Shown: piece by piece, positions 9,261-20,491 of the stretch
Position numbering within the stretch: the stretch's first letter is position 1
Layout: every line of letters begins with the position of its first letter
Source: Hyphomonadaceae bacterium TMED5
Lineage (GTDB): Bacteria; Pseudomonadota; Alphaproteobacteria; Caulobacterales; Hyphomonadaceae
NCBI GenBank assembly: GCA_002173095.1
Contig: NHBK01000008.1
Location: 248,001 to 312,000, forward strand
DNA length: 64,000 nt
Direction: 5' to 3'
The notes under the pieces: model-generated
Databases searched by the model: none
The model's input: the letters and a program-made list of their open reading frames with translations, nothing else
Told to the model about the DNA's origin: nothing
Position numbers and translations under genes: made by a program

Positions 9261-11597
9261 ATGAATAGACTCACCAAACGCCTTGCGCTCGTCGCACTGG
9301 CCACCACCGCTTTTTCGCCTATCCACGCTATCGCTCAGGAAGCTGACGCTCCTGCAGCAGAAGAATCCCGTCGCTTCACCGCGGTACAAGTTACCGCTCA
9401 GCGCCGCGAAGAAAGCCAGCTCGATGTGCCGCTTTCTGTTTCTGCTTTTGACGGTGAGCTTCTTGCTGACCTCGGCGTCGCGGACCTCACAGAAGTCGCT
9501 AAGATTTCGCCAAACGTAACGCTGGAAGTCTCCCGCGGCACAAACACAACCCTGTCTGCCTTCATCCGGGGTGTTGGTCAGCAGGACCCTGTGTCTGGTT
9601 TCGAACCAGGTGTCGGCATCTATGTTGATGACGTTTACCTGAACCGCCCACAAGGCGCTGTTCTGGACGTTTTTGACGTTGAGCGCATCGAGGTTCTTCG
9701 CGGACCACAAGGCACGCTTTACGGCCGTAACACCATTGGTGGTGCCGTTAAGTACGTCACCAACGGTCTCTCTGATGAGCCAATGTTTGAAGGCCGTGTC
9801 GCACTCGGTTCTTACGAACAGCGAGACATGATCCTCAACGCGTCCATGCCAATCACGGATACGTTCCGCATCGGCGGCGCTGTTGCATCCCTGAACCGTG
9901 CAGGTTTTGGTGAAAACCTCTTCAATGGCGACGAAAACTACAACAAAGAGATCCTCTCTGGTCGCTTCTCCGCTGAGTGGGATGTAACACCAGATTTCGA
10001 CCTGCGTCTGTCTCTCGACTCAACGCGTGATACGTCTGCAGCTCGTCAGGGCCACCGCTTCATTCCGGGTCAGCTGTCCGGCGCTCCGGTTCTGGACGAT
10101 GTCTATGACACACGCGCTGGCCTCACAGTCATCAGTCCTGAAGTTGAAGCCATGGGTGGCTCCATCACTGGCGAATATCGCGTGAATGATGAATTCACAC
10201 TGCGCAACATCATCGCCTACCGCGAAGACACCAGCTATGCGCCGATCGACTTTGACAGCCTTCCGTCTGGCGACCTCGACGTTCCTGCAATCTATGAAAA
10301 CGACCAGTTCTCTGAAGAATTCCAGGTTCAGTATTCCGGCGACAATCTCGAAGGTCTGGTTGGCTTCTATTATCTGGACGCGAACTCTTCGACCGTATTC
10401 GACGTGCTTCTCGACACCACAGGCACGCTGCTTGGTCTTCCTGGCCTCAGCGCACAGACCTTTGGCGACGTGAACACCAAGACATGGTCTCTCTTCGGTG
10501 ACTTCACGTATAACGTCACTGATCGTCTCGCACTGACGCTGGGCGCACGCTACACAGAAGACACGCGCACCTCTCAGGTTCTGCGTCGCACATACATTGG
10601 TGGCTTCTCTGAATTCTTCGGCGGATCACCAACGCTTATCGCGACAACGTCTGACTTTAACGGCGAAGCTGAATTCTCTGACTTCAGCCCACGTCTTTCT
10701 CTTGCGTATGACCTGACAGACGACAGCAATGTCTACTTCACTTACGCGCAGGGCTTCAAAGGCGGCGGTTTCGACCCTCGCGGCCAAACCACAGCCGCGC
10801 CTGACTTTGATCAGGACGGCACGGTCAGCGAAGACGAAATCTACGACTTCATGCAGTTCGATCCTGAAGAAGTGAACAGCTATGAAGTAGGTTATAAGGC
10901 CAGCCAGATGGGCGGTCTTCTGAACTACTCCATCGCAGCCTTCTATTCAGATTATTCTGACGTCCAGATCCCTGGTTCAGTCGGCCTCGACACCGATAAT
11001 GATGGCGTGAACGACACCTTCACCGGTGTCACCACGAATGCTGGTGCAGCAACCATCTGGGGTATCGAATTTGAAGGCAGCGCAACCTTCGCAGAAGACG
11101 TCTTTAATGAAGGCGACCTGATGAATGCGAGCTGGTCTCTGGGTTATCTTGACGCTGGATATGACGAGTATATCGACGCATTCGGCAACGATGTATCTGA
11201 TGAGCGCGTTGTTCAGAACACGCCGGATTGGACAGCCAGCCTGCGTCTGGCATACGACACACCGGTTACCATTGCGGACAATGAAGGCAGCCTGTTGTTC
11301 AACACGCTGATCTCCTATCGCGGTGACTCCAGCCAGTTCGAAACACCTAACCCATTCCTCGATCAGGAAGCCTACACACTCGTAGACGCCACTGTTCGCT
11401 GGGAATCAGAATCTGGTCGTTTCGGCATGACCCTCAGCGGCAAAAACCTCACAGATGAGCGCTATGTCGTTGCCGGCTATAACTTCGTGAACATTGTGAA
11501 CGGCGCTTATGTGCCAACACTTGGTCTCGAAGGTACGCTGACAGGTTTCTACGGCGACCCACGTACATTCACTTTCGGCTTCGACTTCTCTTTCTAA
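9261..11597 (+). CDS. TonB-dependent outer-membrane receptor
   Basis: 778 residues from ATG 9261, with GGGGAG at 9251-9256; an in-frame ATG at 9249 would add only four residues. A signal peptide ends near AIAQ, residue 26. The plug follows, with the usual VTAQRREESQ and V-plug motifs, then a beta-barrel of about 600 residues ending in aromatic FSF as outer-membrane proteins do. It belongs to the large Sphingomonad/Caulobacter-type receptor group. The substrate is unknown; the linked hydrolase and MFS permease suggest an ester or other small organic compound rather than iron. A probable TetR operator sits in its promoter, and a strong terminator follows. Confidence 0.93.
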   Translation: MNRLTKRLALVALATTAFSPIHAIAQEADAPAAEESRRFTAVQVTAQRREESQLDVPLSVSAFDGELLADLGVADLTEVAKISPNVTLEVSRGTNTTLSAFIRGVGQQDPVSGFEPGVGIYVDDVYLNRPQGAVLDVFDVERIEVLRGPQGTLYGRNTIGGAVKYVTNGLSDEPMFEGRVALGSYEQRDMILNASMPITDTFRIGGAVASLNRAGFGENLFNGDENYNKEILSGRFSAEWDVTPDFDLRLSLDSTRDTSAARQGHRFIPGQLSGAPVLDDVYDTRAGLTVISPEVEAMGGSITGEYRVNDEFTLRNIIAYREDTSYAPIDFDSLPSGDLDVPAIYENDQFSEEFQVQYSGDNLEGLVGFYYLDANSSTVFDVLLDTTGTLLGLPGLSAQTFGDVNTKTWSLFGDFTYNVTDRLALTLGARYTEDTRTSQVLRRTYIGGFSEFFGGSPTLIATTSDFNGEAEFSDFSPRLSLAYDLTDDSNVYFTYAQGFKGGGFDPRGQTTAAPDFDQDGTVSEDEIYDFMQFDPEEVNSYEVGYKASQMGGLLNYSIAAFYSDYSDVQIPGSVGLDTDNDGVNDTFTGVTTNAGAATIWGIEFEGSATFAEDVFNEGDLMNASWSLGYLDAGYDEYIDAFGNDVSDERVVQNTPDWTASLRLAYDTPVTIADNEGSLLFNTLISYRGDSSQFETPNPFLDQEAYTLVDATVRWESESGRFGMTLSGKNLTDERYVVAGYNFVNIVNGAYVPTLGLEGTLTGFYGDPRTFTFGFDFSF

Positions 11598-11625
11598 GGG
11601 CGTTCCTCCCGAAGCCACATACTGA

Positions 11626-11656
11626 AACGCCGGCGTTTATCGCCGGCGTTTTTTTA
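11626..11656 (+). terminator. Terminator of the TonB receptor gene
   Basis: AACGCCGGCG (11626-11635) pairs with CGCCGGCGTT (11641-11650) around TTTAT, followed by a T run to 11656. It separates the receptor from the convergent tetR gene. Confidence 0.95.
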
Positions 11657-11683
11657 TTCAGTGCTTCTCGGAGAATGTCCGCC

Positions 11684-12334
11684 CTACTGCGCCTCATCCA
11701 TCTGGGAGAACCCAGCCGTGATAAAGTCGACGATATAATCGCATGCATCCGACAGATCGTCTGACCGGCACAACCCGTTGGACAAATGATCAATGCGTCC
11801 CGTTTGTGCAAAAGCCAGCGTCAGTGCTCCGGACAGACAGTGATATCCCCAATAGAGGTTCTTATCCGGCACCGCTGGCAGCGCCATACGCAGCGCCTCG
11901 ATAAAGCGCTGAATGAGCGGATCGAAGAATTGCGTCATCAACTTACCGCCCCATTCGGGCGAGTTGTTCACATAAGCAATGAGCGCATAATAGCTTTTCC
12001 AGCCCTCCTGTTCGACCTGAGAGCGTTTCAGCACAGGTTCGAAATAGGACCGGATAATCTCTTCAACAGTCGGCGCACCCGGTGCCGCTTTAGCGATCAC
12101 ATCCTCCAGCGCCTGTAAGCGCCAGGAGTTCAATATCTGCGCGCGCCGCATCAGGACAGCGTCGAACAAATCCCGCTTCGGACCGAAATGATAATTTGCC
12201 AAAGCGACATCGACACCCGCCTGTTTCGCGATCGCTCTTAAGGTCACGCCATCATACCCGTGTCGCGCAAAAAGAGCTTCCGCAGCGTCGAGAATAGAAT
12301 CGCGTTTTTCCTGTTTTTTTGTTTCGCCAGTCAT
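11684..12334 (-). CDS. TetR/AcrR-family transcriptional regulator
   Basis: 216 residues. An N-terminal TetR DNA-binding domain spans about residues 8-58: RDSILDAAEALFARHGYDG, then the recognition helix region with VALANYHFGPKRDLF. The C-terminal ligand domain is a CerR-like type with a Trp-rich region. It is divergent from the hydrolase-MFS pair, and a palindrome matching that in the TonB receptor promoter lies between them. It therefore probably represses receptor, hydrolase and permease until a ligand derived from the substrate binds. The ligand is unknown. Confidence 0.9.
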   Translation of the reverse strand: MTGETKKQEKRDSILDAAEALFARHGYDGVTLRAIAKQAGVDVALANYHFGPKRDLFDAVLMRRAQILNSWRLQALEDVIAKAAPGAPTVEEIIRSYFEPVLKRSQVEQEGWKSYYALIAYVNNSPEWGGKLMTQFFDPLIQRFIEALRMALPAVPDKNLYWGYHCLSGALTLAFAQTGRIDHLSNGLCRSDDLSDACDYIVDFITAGFSQMDEAQ

Positions 12335-12441
12335 TGTTGGCGTTTGCTCCCCTGAGATTTTATTTTGTGTTAGCTGACTACAATACTTTGCGTAAAGTTC
12401 AGTTTGGAAAAACCTTGCGCTCTTCTCAGCTTTCTCTACAA

Positions 12442-12459
12442 TTTCAACAAATGTTGAAT
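12442..12459. promoter_or_regulatory. Second copy of the TetR-type palindrome
   Basis: TTTCAACAAATGTTGAAT contains TTCAACA-N2-TGTTGAA, with the same arms and spacing as 9206-9223. It lies 42 bases before the hydrolase start and 107 bases before the tetR start, where it could control both divergent promoters. Confidence 0.75.
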
Positions 12460-12501
12460 GCGTAAAGATATAAAAGCGTTCACGAAACTGGGGAGAGGAA
12501 G

Positions 12502-13365
12502 TTGGACATCACATACAGTTCAGCCGACGGGCTGAACCTTTACGCAAAAAGTTACGGGCCAGAGGACGCTCCCATTACCGCCCTGTGTATGCACGGGCTA
12601 ACGCGCAACCATAAAGACTTTGAACCGATGATCGAGGCGCTTTTGAAGCTGCGATCGGATGTCAGGTTTATTGCCGTTGATGTTCGTGGTCGCGCGCTGT
12701 CGGACAAAGACCCGAACCCTGAAAACTACACGCCTCTTGTATACGCACAGGACATGGTCGCGCTTCTGGACCATCTTGGTCTGGAAAAGGTTTTTCTTAT
12801 AGGCACCAGCATGGGCGGCCTCATGTCCATGATTCTGATGACCATGATCCCGCAACGGGTTCACGGCGTTGTGCTGAATGATATCGGCCCCGTTCTCATG
12901 AAAAAGGGCCTCGACCGCATTCAATCCTATGTCGGCGGCACAACGATCAAGGACAGCTGGGAAGAGGCCGCAAACGCTGTGGCCAGCGTTCAGAAAGTTG
13001 CTTTCCCCGACTACACAGATGAGCAGTGGATGGCCTTTGCCAAACGAACCTATCGCGAATTGGAAGATGGGCGTGTTGAGCTGGACTATGACCCGGAAAT
13101 TTCCCGCTCAGTAAAAGAAGTTCGGCCGAACATTTTCACCAATATGGCCATGTGGAAGCTGTTCCGCGCCATGAAGCCGGTTCCGATGCTTCTTGTCCGC
13201 GGTGAGCTTTCCGACCTGCTCTCCCCGAAAAATGCAAACAAGATGGTCCGCAAGCACGGTAATGCGAAGCTCGTTACCGTTGCTCGTGTTGGCCACACAC
13301 CTTTGCTCGACGAGCCGACAGTCGTCGAAGCGCTCAATGAATTCCTCTCTCAGGAGACAAAGTAA
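12502..13365 (+). CDS. Alpha/beta-hydrolase
   Basis: 287 residues starting at a TTG with a strong GGGAGAGGAAG ribosome site; no ATG fits near the conserved N-terminus. Oxyanion-loop HG lies in CMHGLTRNHKDF, the nucleophile elbow is GTSMGGL with Ser near residue 107, and the terminal catalytic His is in RVGHTPLLDEP. It is cytoplasmic, with no signal peptide. The MFS gene follows with no gap, so the two are co-transcribed. The pair probably takes up and hydrolyses the compound imported by the TonB receptor upstream. Substrate specificity cannot be read from the sequence. Confidence 0.88.
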   Translation: MDITYSSADGLNLYAKSYGPEDAPITALCMHGLTRNHKDFEPMIEALLKLRSDVRFIAVDVRGRALSDKDPNPENYTPLVYAQDMVALLDHLGLEKVFLIGTSMGGLMSMILMTMIPQRVHGVVLNDIGPVLMKKGLDRIQSYVGGTTIKDSWEEAANAVASVQKVAFPDYTDEQWMAFAKRTYRELEDGRVELDYDPEISRSVKEVRPNIFTNMAMWKLFRAMKPVPMLLVRGELSDLLSPKNANKMVRKHGNAKLVTVARVGHTPLLDEPTVVEALNEFLSQETK

Positions 13366-14697
13366 ATGTCAGACGTTCAAACTGCTGCTGCAGCCCCGCC
13401 GACCAAGGTGCCTGGCCGCGCATGGGTGCTGGCCGTGCTTACCATGGTCTACACCTTCAACCATCTGGACCGTCAGGTCATCATCACCGTGCTGGAGCCG
13501 ATCAAGCAGGCTATGGGACTGTCAGATGAACAAGCCGGTCTTCTGACGGGTCTCAGCTTTGCGCTTGTTTACGCGACACTCGGCATTCCGGTTGCCTTTC
13601 TGGCCGACCGATCCAACCGCCGCAATATCATCGCCCTTGCCCTGCTCTTCTGGTCTGGCGCAACCGCAGTCTGCGGCTTTGCGCAAAACTTCTGGCAGCT
13701 TTTCCTCGCGCGCGTGGGCGTTGGCGTTGGTGAAGCCGGTGGCACACCGCCGGCAACATCTATGATCGCTGACCTGTACGGCCCACGTGAGCGCGCTATG
13801 GCGCTTGGCATTTACACCACGGGCATCGGTTTCGGCATTATGCTGGGCTATGTGCTGAGTGCGTTTGTCTATGAGCATTATGGCTGGCGTGCAGCCTTCT
13901 TTGCAGCGGGTGTCCCCGGCATTATCCTCGCAATCATCCTGCGTTTCACGGTGAAAGAACCGGAACGCGGCGGCGCGGAAGACAATATTCAGGCCAAACC
14001 TGCGGAAGATGCGCCAAGCCTTGGTGAGACGATCAAATTTATGTTCAGCCAGCGCTCTTACCTGCTGCTGCTTCTGGGTTGTCTCTTCATCTGTATCTCA
14101 GCAAATGCCTATGTCTCCTTCACGGCGAGCCATCTGATCCGGACATTCGAGATCGACATCACAGCTGAAGGCCGTCTGTTCTGGGAAATTTCCATCCCGC
14201 TCGGCCTGTTGATTGGCGGCGTTGGTTCAATCGGCGCGGTCGTGCTCGGCATGGTTTGCGATAAACTGTCAGCGAAAGACCTTCGCTGGCGTCCGTGGAT
14301 TATTGCAGCAACCTCCGCTGTGGCGCTGCCATTTGCCTTCATGTTCCTTCAGGCAACGAGCCTCAGAGAAGCCTATCTGTGGAACATCGTTCCAAACTTT
14401 GTTGGTCTTATCTATGCCAGCATTGCATACACCGCGTCTCAGGAACTGGTGAAAGTCCGCATGCGGTCCTTCTCATCTGCCTTCACACTGTTCTGCCTCA
14501 CACTGATCGGCATTTCTGGTGGCCCGTGGATTACCGGCAAGCTGAGCGACATGTTCCAGACCGGCGGCCTTGATCAGGCAATGGCCCTGAAAGATGCACT
14601 TCAGTATGTGCTCATCTTCAACGCCATCGCGGTCGTCTGCCTCATCTTTGCGGGCCTCAACTACCGTAAAGACGTTGCTCGCGCTCAAGGCGGCTGA
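13366..14697 (+). CDS. MFS transporter (spinster-like)
   Basis: 443 residues with 12 predicted membrane helices. The N-terminal helix carries NHLDRQ and the loop 2-3 motif is DRSNRRNI, the MFS signature. A GVGEAGGTPP segment after helix 4 is typical of spinster-like / ACS-type MFS carriers of alphaproteobacteria. The start codon directly abuts the hydrolase stop. It probably moves the product or substrate of the receptor-hydrolase pathway over the inner membrane. Direction and substrate are unknown. Confidence 0.9.
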   Translation: MSDVQTAAAAPPTKVPGRAWVLAVLTMVYTFNHLDRQVIITVLEPIKQAMGLSDEQAGLLTGLSFALVYATLGIPVAFLADRSNRRNIIALALLFWSGATAVCGFAQNFWQLFLARVGVGVGEAGGTPPATSMIADLYGPRERAMALGIYTTGIGFGIMLGYVLSAFVYEHYGWRAAFFAAGVPGIILAIILRFTVKEPERGGAEDNIQAKPAEDAPSLGETIKFMFSQRSYLLLLLGCLFICISANAYVSFTASHLIRTFEIDITAEGRLFWEISIPLGLLIGGVGSIGAVVLGMVCDKLSAKDLRWRPWIIAATSAVALPFAFMFLQATSLREAYLWNIVPNFVGLIYASIAYTASQELVKVRMRSFSSAFTLFCLTLIGISGGPWITGKLSDMFQTGGLDQAMALKDALQYVLIFNAIAVVCLIFAGLNYRKDVARAQGG

Positions 14698-14722
14698 CAC
14701 ATAATCCAGTTTCATTCCAATT

Positions 14723-14748
14723 GAGGGCGCCTGGCGCCCTCTTTTTTT
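14723..14748 (+). terminator. Terminator of the hydrolase-MFS operon
   Basis: GAGGGCGCC (14723-14731) and GGCGCCCTC (14733-14741) form a GC-rich hairpin followed by seven T residues. Confidence 0.95.
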
Positions 14749-14823
14749 GCCTCGTGGAACCCGCAGCGATTGACGACTTCACCATTAAGAATCCGAAAAT
14801 CGTTTATTTGCGCGCCGGATCAG

Positions 14824-14840
14824 TGTAGTTGTGTACTACA
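14824..14840. promoter_or_regulatory. Inverted repeat TGTAGT-N5-ACTACA before the redoxin/monooxygenase gene
   Basis: A perfect 6-bp inverted repeat with five bases between the arms, 24 bases upstream of the ATG at 14865. Its position fits an operator, but no second copy was noticed in the window and no regulator lies beside it. Confidence 0.35.
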
Positions 14841-14864
14841 AAGATAAGAATTCGGGAGGACAAT

Positions 14865-16892
14865 ATGAGAAAATCTAACCGGCCAATCTGGCTATCCGGC
14901 GTCGCTTTAGGCGTCATTCTGGCCGCTACAGCCTGCACTCAAAACTCTGAACCGGCAGCAGACACGTCCGCGCAATCTACAGAATCCATCGCTCCAGTTA
15001 CTGTCGCAGACTATGTAAACAACTTTCGTTTGATCGACAATTCAGGCTTCAGCCACGAACTCTTCTATTACTCAGACGTGCCCGCAACCGTCATCGTGGC
15101 GCAGTGCAATGAATGCGCAGCTTCCGATAGCGCCATGCAATCCCTCAGCGCGATCTATGCAAACTATGCCGATGATGAGGTTCAGTTTTACGGCCTGAAT
15201 TCTGTGCCCGGCGACACGCGCGATGCAGTGCATGCCCAATCAGAAGCGCAGAACTGGACCTTCCCCGTACTTATGGATGTCACACAGCTTGTCGGCGAAC
15301 AGATTGGCGTAAGTCGTGCGGGCGAGGTTTTTATCCTGGACCCCGCTCAGGGCTTTAAAATGGTCTATCACGGCGATGCAGAAAATGCAGAAGCCATTCT
15401 GAACGATATGGTAGCGGGCGCTCCGGTATCCATCGCCTCCAGTCAGACGTCCGGAAGCCCCATACATTTCTCAGCCCGGGAAACGGACTCCCCATTTCAG
15501 ACTGCCTCCTATGCAGACGATGTCGCCCCGCTGCTGATCGAGAACTGTGTTGAATGCCACCAACCGGGCGGTATCGGGCCATGGGCCATGACAGATTACG
15601 ACACCATTTTTGGCTGGTCACCCATGATCCGCGAAGTCCTTATGACCCGCCGTATGCCGCCATGGACGATCGACGAAACCATTCGCGAAGTGGAACACAG
15701 CCGCGCACTCTCCACTGAAGACTATCAAACCATCATCCATTGGATCGATAGCGGGTCGCCCCGTGGTGAAGGCGAAGACCCGCTGCCGGATGTCGAATTT
15801 GAAGTCGCAGACTGGCCATTGGGTGAACCGGATCTGATGCTGACGCTCGAACCATTTGATATTCCAGCCACCGGGGTTGTGGACTATCAATATCCGGTCG
15901 CAGCCAATCCGCTTACTGAAGATCATTGGCTGAGAGCCACGACGATCCGCGTAGGGTCCCGCGACACGGTTCACCACGCGCTTACCGGATATATGTCTGA
16001 AATGCCGCCACCTGGTGCGGAGAGCTTTGGTCGCTGGGAGTTCTCAACCGGCACCTATGCCGTCGGTGAAGAATCCATGATCCACCCGGATAATTCCGGC
16101 GTACCATTCCCGGCAGGCGGAGCCATCGGCTTTCAGATGCACTATACGCCAAATGGCCGTGAGGTGACCGATGTAACTCAGGTTGGCTTCTACTTCCATG
16201 ACGAACAGCCTGACCTCCTCACCCGCAGCTATGTGATCGTTGACCCAACCATCACCATTCCCCCGGGTGAAGCTCGACATGAGGAAGTCGCCTATGTCGA
16301 ATTCCCGGCGGATGCAGAACTGCTTGGCGTTTTCCCGCACGCGCATTACCGCGCAATTTCGATGAATCTAGAGCTGGTCCGCGCAAATGGCGAAAGCGAA
16401 ATGGTCGTCAACATGCCGCGCTATGACTTTAACTGGCAGTTTGACTACCGCCTGTCCGAGCCAATTATGCTGCACGCCGGAGACCGCCTGATTGCGCGCT
16501 ATATCTATGACAATTCAGAGCGCAATTTTGCAAATCCGGATCCGGACAGCACGATCACCTGGGGCGATCAGTCATTTGAAGAAATGATGTATACACGCCT
16601 GACCTATCGCTGGGTTGGTGAGACGACAGACAATCAGCACACAGACACTCAGGAAACGCTGGAAAGCGGCCTGCTGTTCGGTGCGCTGGACGATAATTTC
16701 GATGGACTGGTTGAAGCCTCCGAAATGAATCGGGGCCGGTTTAGCCAAATGGCTGGCGCTCTGGTCAATCGCCTCGACACTGATGGGGACAGCGCGCTGA
16801 ACCGGGACGAATTCAGCACCGCTAGTCAAATGATGCGTCGTCAGTTCCGTGACGATGCGCCCGCAAGCAATGCAACGGGCGGCAGTGACTAA
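14865..16892 (+). CDS. Secreted redoxin / copper type II monooxygenase-like lipoprotein with EF-hands
   Basis: 675 residues from ATG 14865 (GGGAGGA at 14854-14860). Signal peptide with a probable lipobox before Cys 24 in AATAC. Order of parts: a redoxin-like domain with a CNEC pair at about residues 78-81; a cytochrome-like segment with CVECH near residue 230, followed by WAMTDY and the RRMPPW motif; then a region resembling the copper type II ascorbate-dependent monooxygenase fold. Copper-type histidines lie in DTVHHALTGY, FQMHYTPNG and FPHAHYRA. Two EF-hand loops end it, DDNFDGLVEASE and DTDGDSALNRDE. The function is unproven: a periplasmic or surface copper oxygenase is inferred. It sits alone between two terminators. 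Confidence 0.8.
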   Translation: MRKSNRPIWLSGVALGVILAATACTQNSEPAADTSAQSTESIAPVTVADYVNNFRLIDNSGFSHELFYYSDVPATVIVAQCNECAASDSAMQSLSAIYANYADDEVQFYGLNSVPGDTRDAVHAQSEAQNWTFPVLMDVTQLVGEQIGVSRAGEVFILDPAQGFKMVYHGDAENAEAILNDMVAGAPVSIASSQTSGSPIHFSARETDSPFQTASYADDVAPLLIENCVECHQPGGIGPWAMTDYDTIFGWSPMIREVLMTRRMPPWTIDETIREVEHSRALSTEDYQTIIHWIDSGSPRGEGEDPLPDVEFEVADWPLGEPDLMLTLEPFDIPATGVVDYQYPVAANPLTEDHWLRATTIRVGSRDTVHHALTGYMSEMPPPGAESFGRWEFSTGTYAVGEESMIHPDNSGVPFPAGGAIGFQMHYTPNGREVTDVTQVGFYFHDEQPDLLTRSYVIVDPTITIPPGEARHEEVAYVEFPADAELLGVFPHAHYRAISMNLELVRANGESEMVVNMPRYDFNWQFDYRLSEPIMLHAGDRLIARYIYDNSERNFANPDPDSTITWGDQSFEEMMYTRLTYRWVGETTDNQHTDTQETLESGLLFGALDDNFDGLVEASEMNRGRFSQMAGALVNRLDTDGDSALNRDEFSTASQMMRRQFRDDAPASNATGGSD

Positions 16893-16919
16893 GCCTCACT
16901 AAGCACAAAGCAAAAAAAG

Positions 16920-16951
16920 AGGGCGATGATCGGTGGGATCATCGCCCTTTT
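16920..16951. terminator. Bidirectional terminator between convergent genes
   Basis: AGGGCGATGATC (16920-16931) pairs perfectly with GATCATCGCCCT (16937-16948). An A tract lies on the left and T residues on the right, so it can end both the monooxygenase-like gene and acs. Confidence 0.9.
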
Positions 16952-17014
16952 GAGTCGGAAGCCGTTCCTCTCAAAGGCAGTTCGGGACGGCGTCACGGGA
17001 GACTTTTAAATCAT

Positions 17015-18973
<1,959 letters not shown>

Positions 18974-18993
18974 ACTTCACTCCCACTATTTTT

Positions 18994-20304
18994 TTAGAAC
19001 GCATACTTTGTTGAGAAGGTGAAACGGGAGAGATCGCCACTCGTTCCAGCTTCTGTTTCACGCGTTCCGAAAAGCACTTCAGCGCCCATTGTTACCCTAG
19101 GGGCAACATCCCACAAGACCGCGCTGTAAACGGATTGAACCGATTGTGTCATGCTTGTCGGAACGAAATCAGGATTGTCGATAAACAAGCCTGAATATCC
19201 GATATTAATACGTGCCGTCTCACCGAACGGGTGTCGCCACGCAATCAGGCCTCCAACAGATGGGATAGCTTCCAGCTCGCCTGTTGCTGGGTCCAGAGCC
19301 GCACCATTTGCAGCATTCAGACCGATATAGCGACCAATGCCTTCACCGCCCGTCAGCGAGAAGCGGATATCATCCCGCCCTCCGGTATTCACACGACCGG
19401 ACACGCTAATACCATAGCCGAACGTTTCTTCTTCAATGCCGGTTGTTTCATAACGAAGCTGGCGCGCAAGGGCTGCCACCGACACATTTCCGAAATCGCC
19501 GGAGAAGTTATAGCGACCGACCAGATCCGGCAGCACGTTGGAATCGGCCTCTACCCGACCGCCGCCGACTGGGGTCACGGTAGCATTGCCATTCTCCAGC
19601 GCGAACTGCCAGTTACCGCGCGTAATGCGAACCATAGGCTGGCGCATGAAGATCATGCCATCAGAGAGCACGAGGAAGCTGGCGCTTTCCGGAATGGCAG
19701 AGGTGTTCTGGAAAGTCGACCAGTCCTGACCGAAGCGCAGGCCGTCAAAGTCCAGATAGGCCCGTCGCAGTCGCGGCGAGAATGAGTTGGAGACCCGCTC
19801 ATTGCCTTGCACGGAACCAAGAAAGTCCATTTCGAAATAACCGCTGACCTGACGGCCGCCGACATCGCGATTGCCTGCGATAAAGATACGTGAAGCTTCG
19901 GCGGTAAGGTCTGTCGTCGTACTCCCTTCGCCGCCCGTCGGGATAGCGCCAGGAATATAAAAGTCACGCGCAATCGAGCTGGAACCGATCGCGCCATCTG
20001 AAACATTAGTGACGTGTGCGTCCATATCGATGAAGCCGCCAACCGTCACATTGGTCTCGCCCAGCATCATACCGTTTGCAGGCGCTGCCGCAGGGGCCGC
20101 TTCAGCCGATTGAGCCGCTTCGAGGCGAACAATATCCGCGTCAGTTTCCGCGCGCTCTTCTGCGAGTTGCGCACTCAGAGATGCAACAAGCTCCTCCAGC
20201 GCCGCAATGCGCGCCTCAAGCTCAACATCTGTTTCTGCACTAGCTGTTCCGAGCGTCGCAAACGCGGCACCTGACAGCATGATAGCTTTCAGAGATAACT
20301 TCAA
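18994..20304 (-). CDS. DcaP-like outer-membrane porin
   Basis: 436 residues. A signal peptide ends at TASA, residue 23. A coiled-coil (about 25-62) and an Ala/Pro-rich linker follow, then a beta-barrel ending YAF with the terminal phenylalanine needed for outer-membrane insertion. Coiled-coil plus barrel is the layout of DcaP-type trimeric porins, which pass dicarboxylates and similar small acids. Placement 20 bases upstream of acs suggests that it carries acetate or other short-chain acids; this is inference. The promoter region holds a 13-bp motif shared with the symporter operon. Confidence 0.85.
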   Translation of the reverse strand: MKLSLKAIMLSGAAFATLGTASAETDVELEARIAALEELVASLSAQLAEERAETDADIVRLEAAQSAEAAPAAAPANGMMLGETNVTVGGFIDMDAHVTNVSDGAIGSSSIARDFYIPGAIPTGGEGSTTTDLTAEASRIFIAGNRDVGGRQVSGYFEMDFLGSVQGNERVSNSFSPRLRRAYLDFDGLRFGQDWSTFQNTSAIPESASFLVLSDGMIFMRQPMVRITRGNWQFALENGNATVTPVGGGRVEADSNVLPDLVGRYNFSGDFGNVSVAALARQLRYETTGIEEETFGYGISVSGRVNTGGRDDIRFSLTGGEGIGRYIGLNAANGAALDPATGELEAIPSVGGLIAWRHPFGETARINIGYSGLFIDNPDFVPTSMTQSVQSVYSAVLWDVAPRVTMGAEVLFGTRETEAGTSGDLSRFTFSTKYAF

Positions 20305-20385
20305 TTTTTCCTCCCCAAGGGGTTTTGTTATTTTTGAGAAGTATCGTCTGGGTCGTTAATCTGCTCTATTAGCAATTGGTGCTAA

Positions 20386-20398
20386 GACTAAGGTCGAA
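20386..20398. promoter_or_regulatory. Shared acetate-module motif, copy upstream of porin-acs
   Basis: GACTAAGGTCGAA (on the minus strand TTCGACCTTAGTC) ends 81 bases before the porin start. GACTTTGGTCGAA at 26858-26870 lies 78 bases before the DUF4212 start: 11 of 13 bases match, in the same orientation and at nearly the same distance. An inverted repeat TTAGCA-N5-TGCTAA abuts it at 20369-20385. It is a candidate binding site for the adjacent response regulator, or an extended promoter element. Confidence 0.6.
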
Positions 20399-20491
20399 AG
20401 AAACTCGACAATCCTACTGTTGAGGATAAAAACAAATAAAAAGACTCAGCTTTTAAAGCGGGCGGGATCAGGGAAAAAGGCAAAGTTAAGA

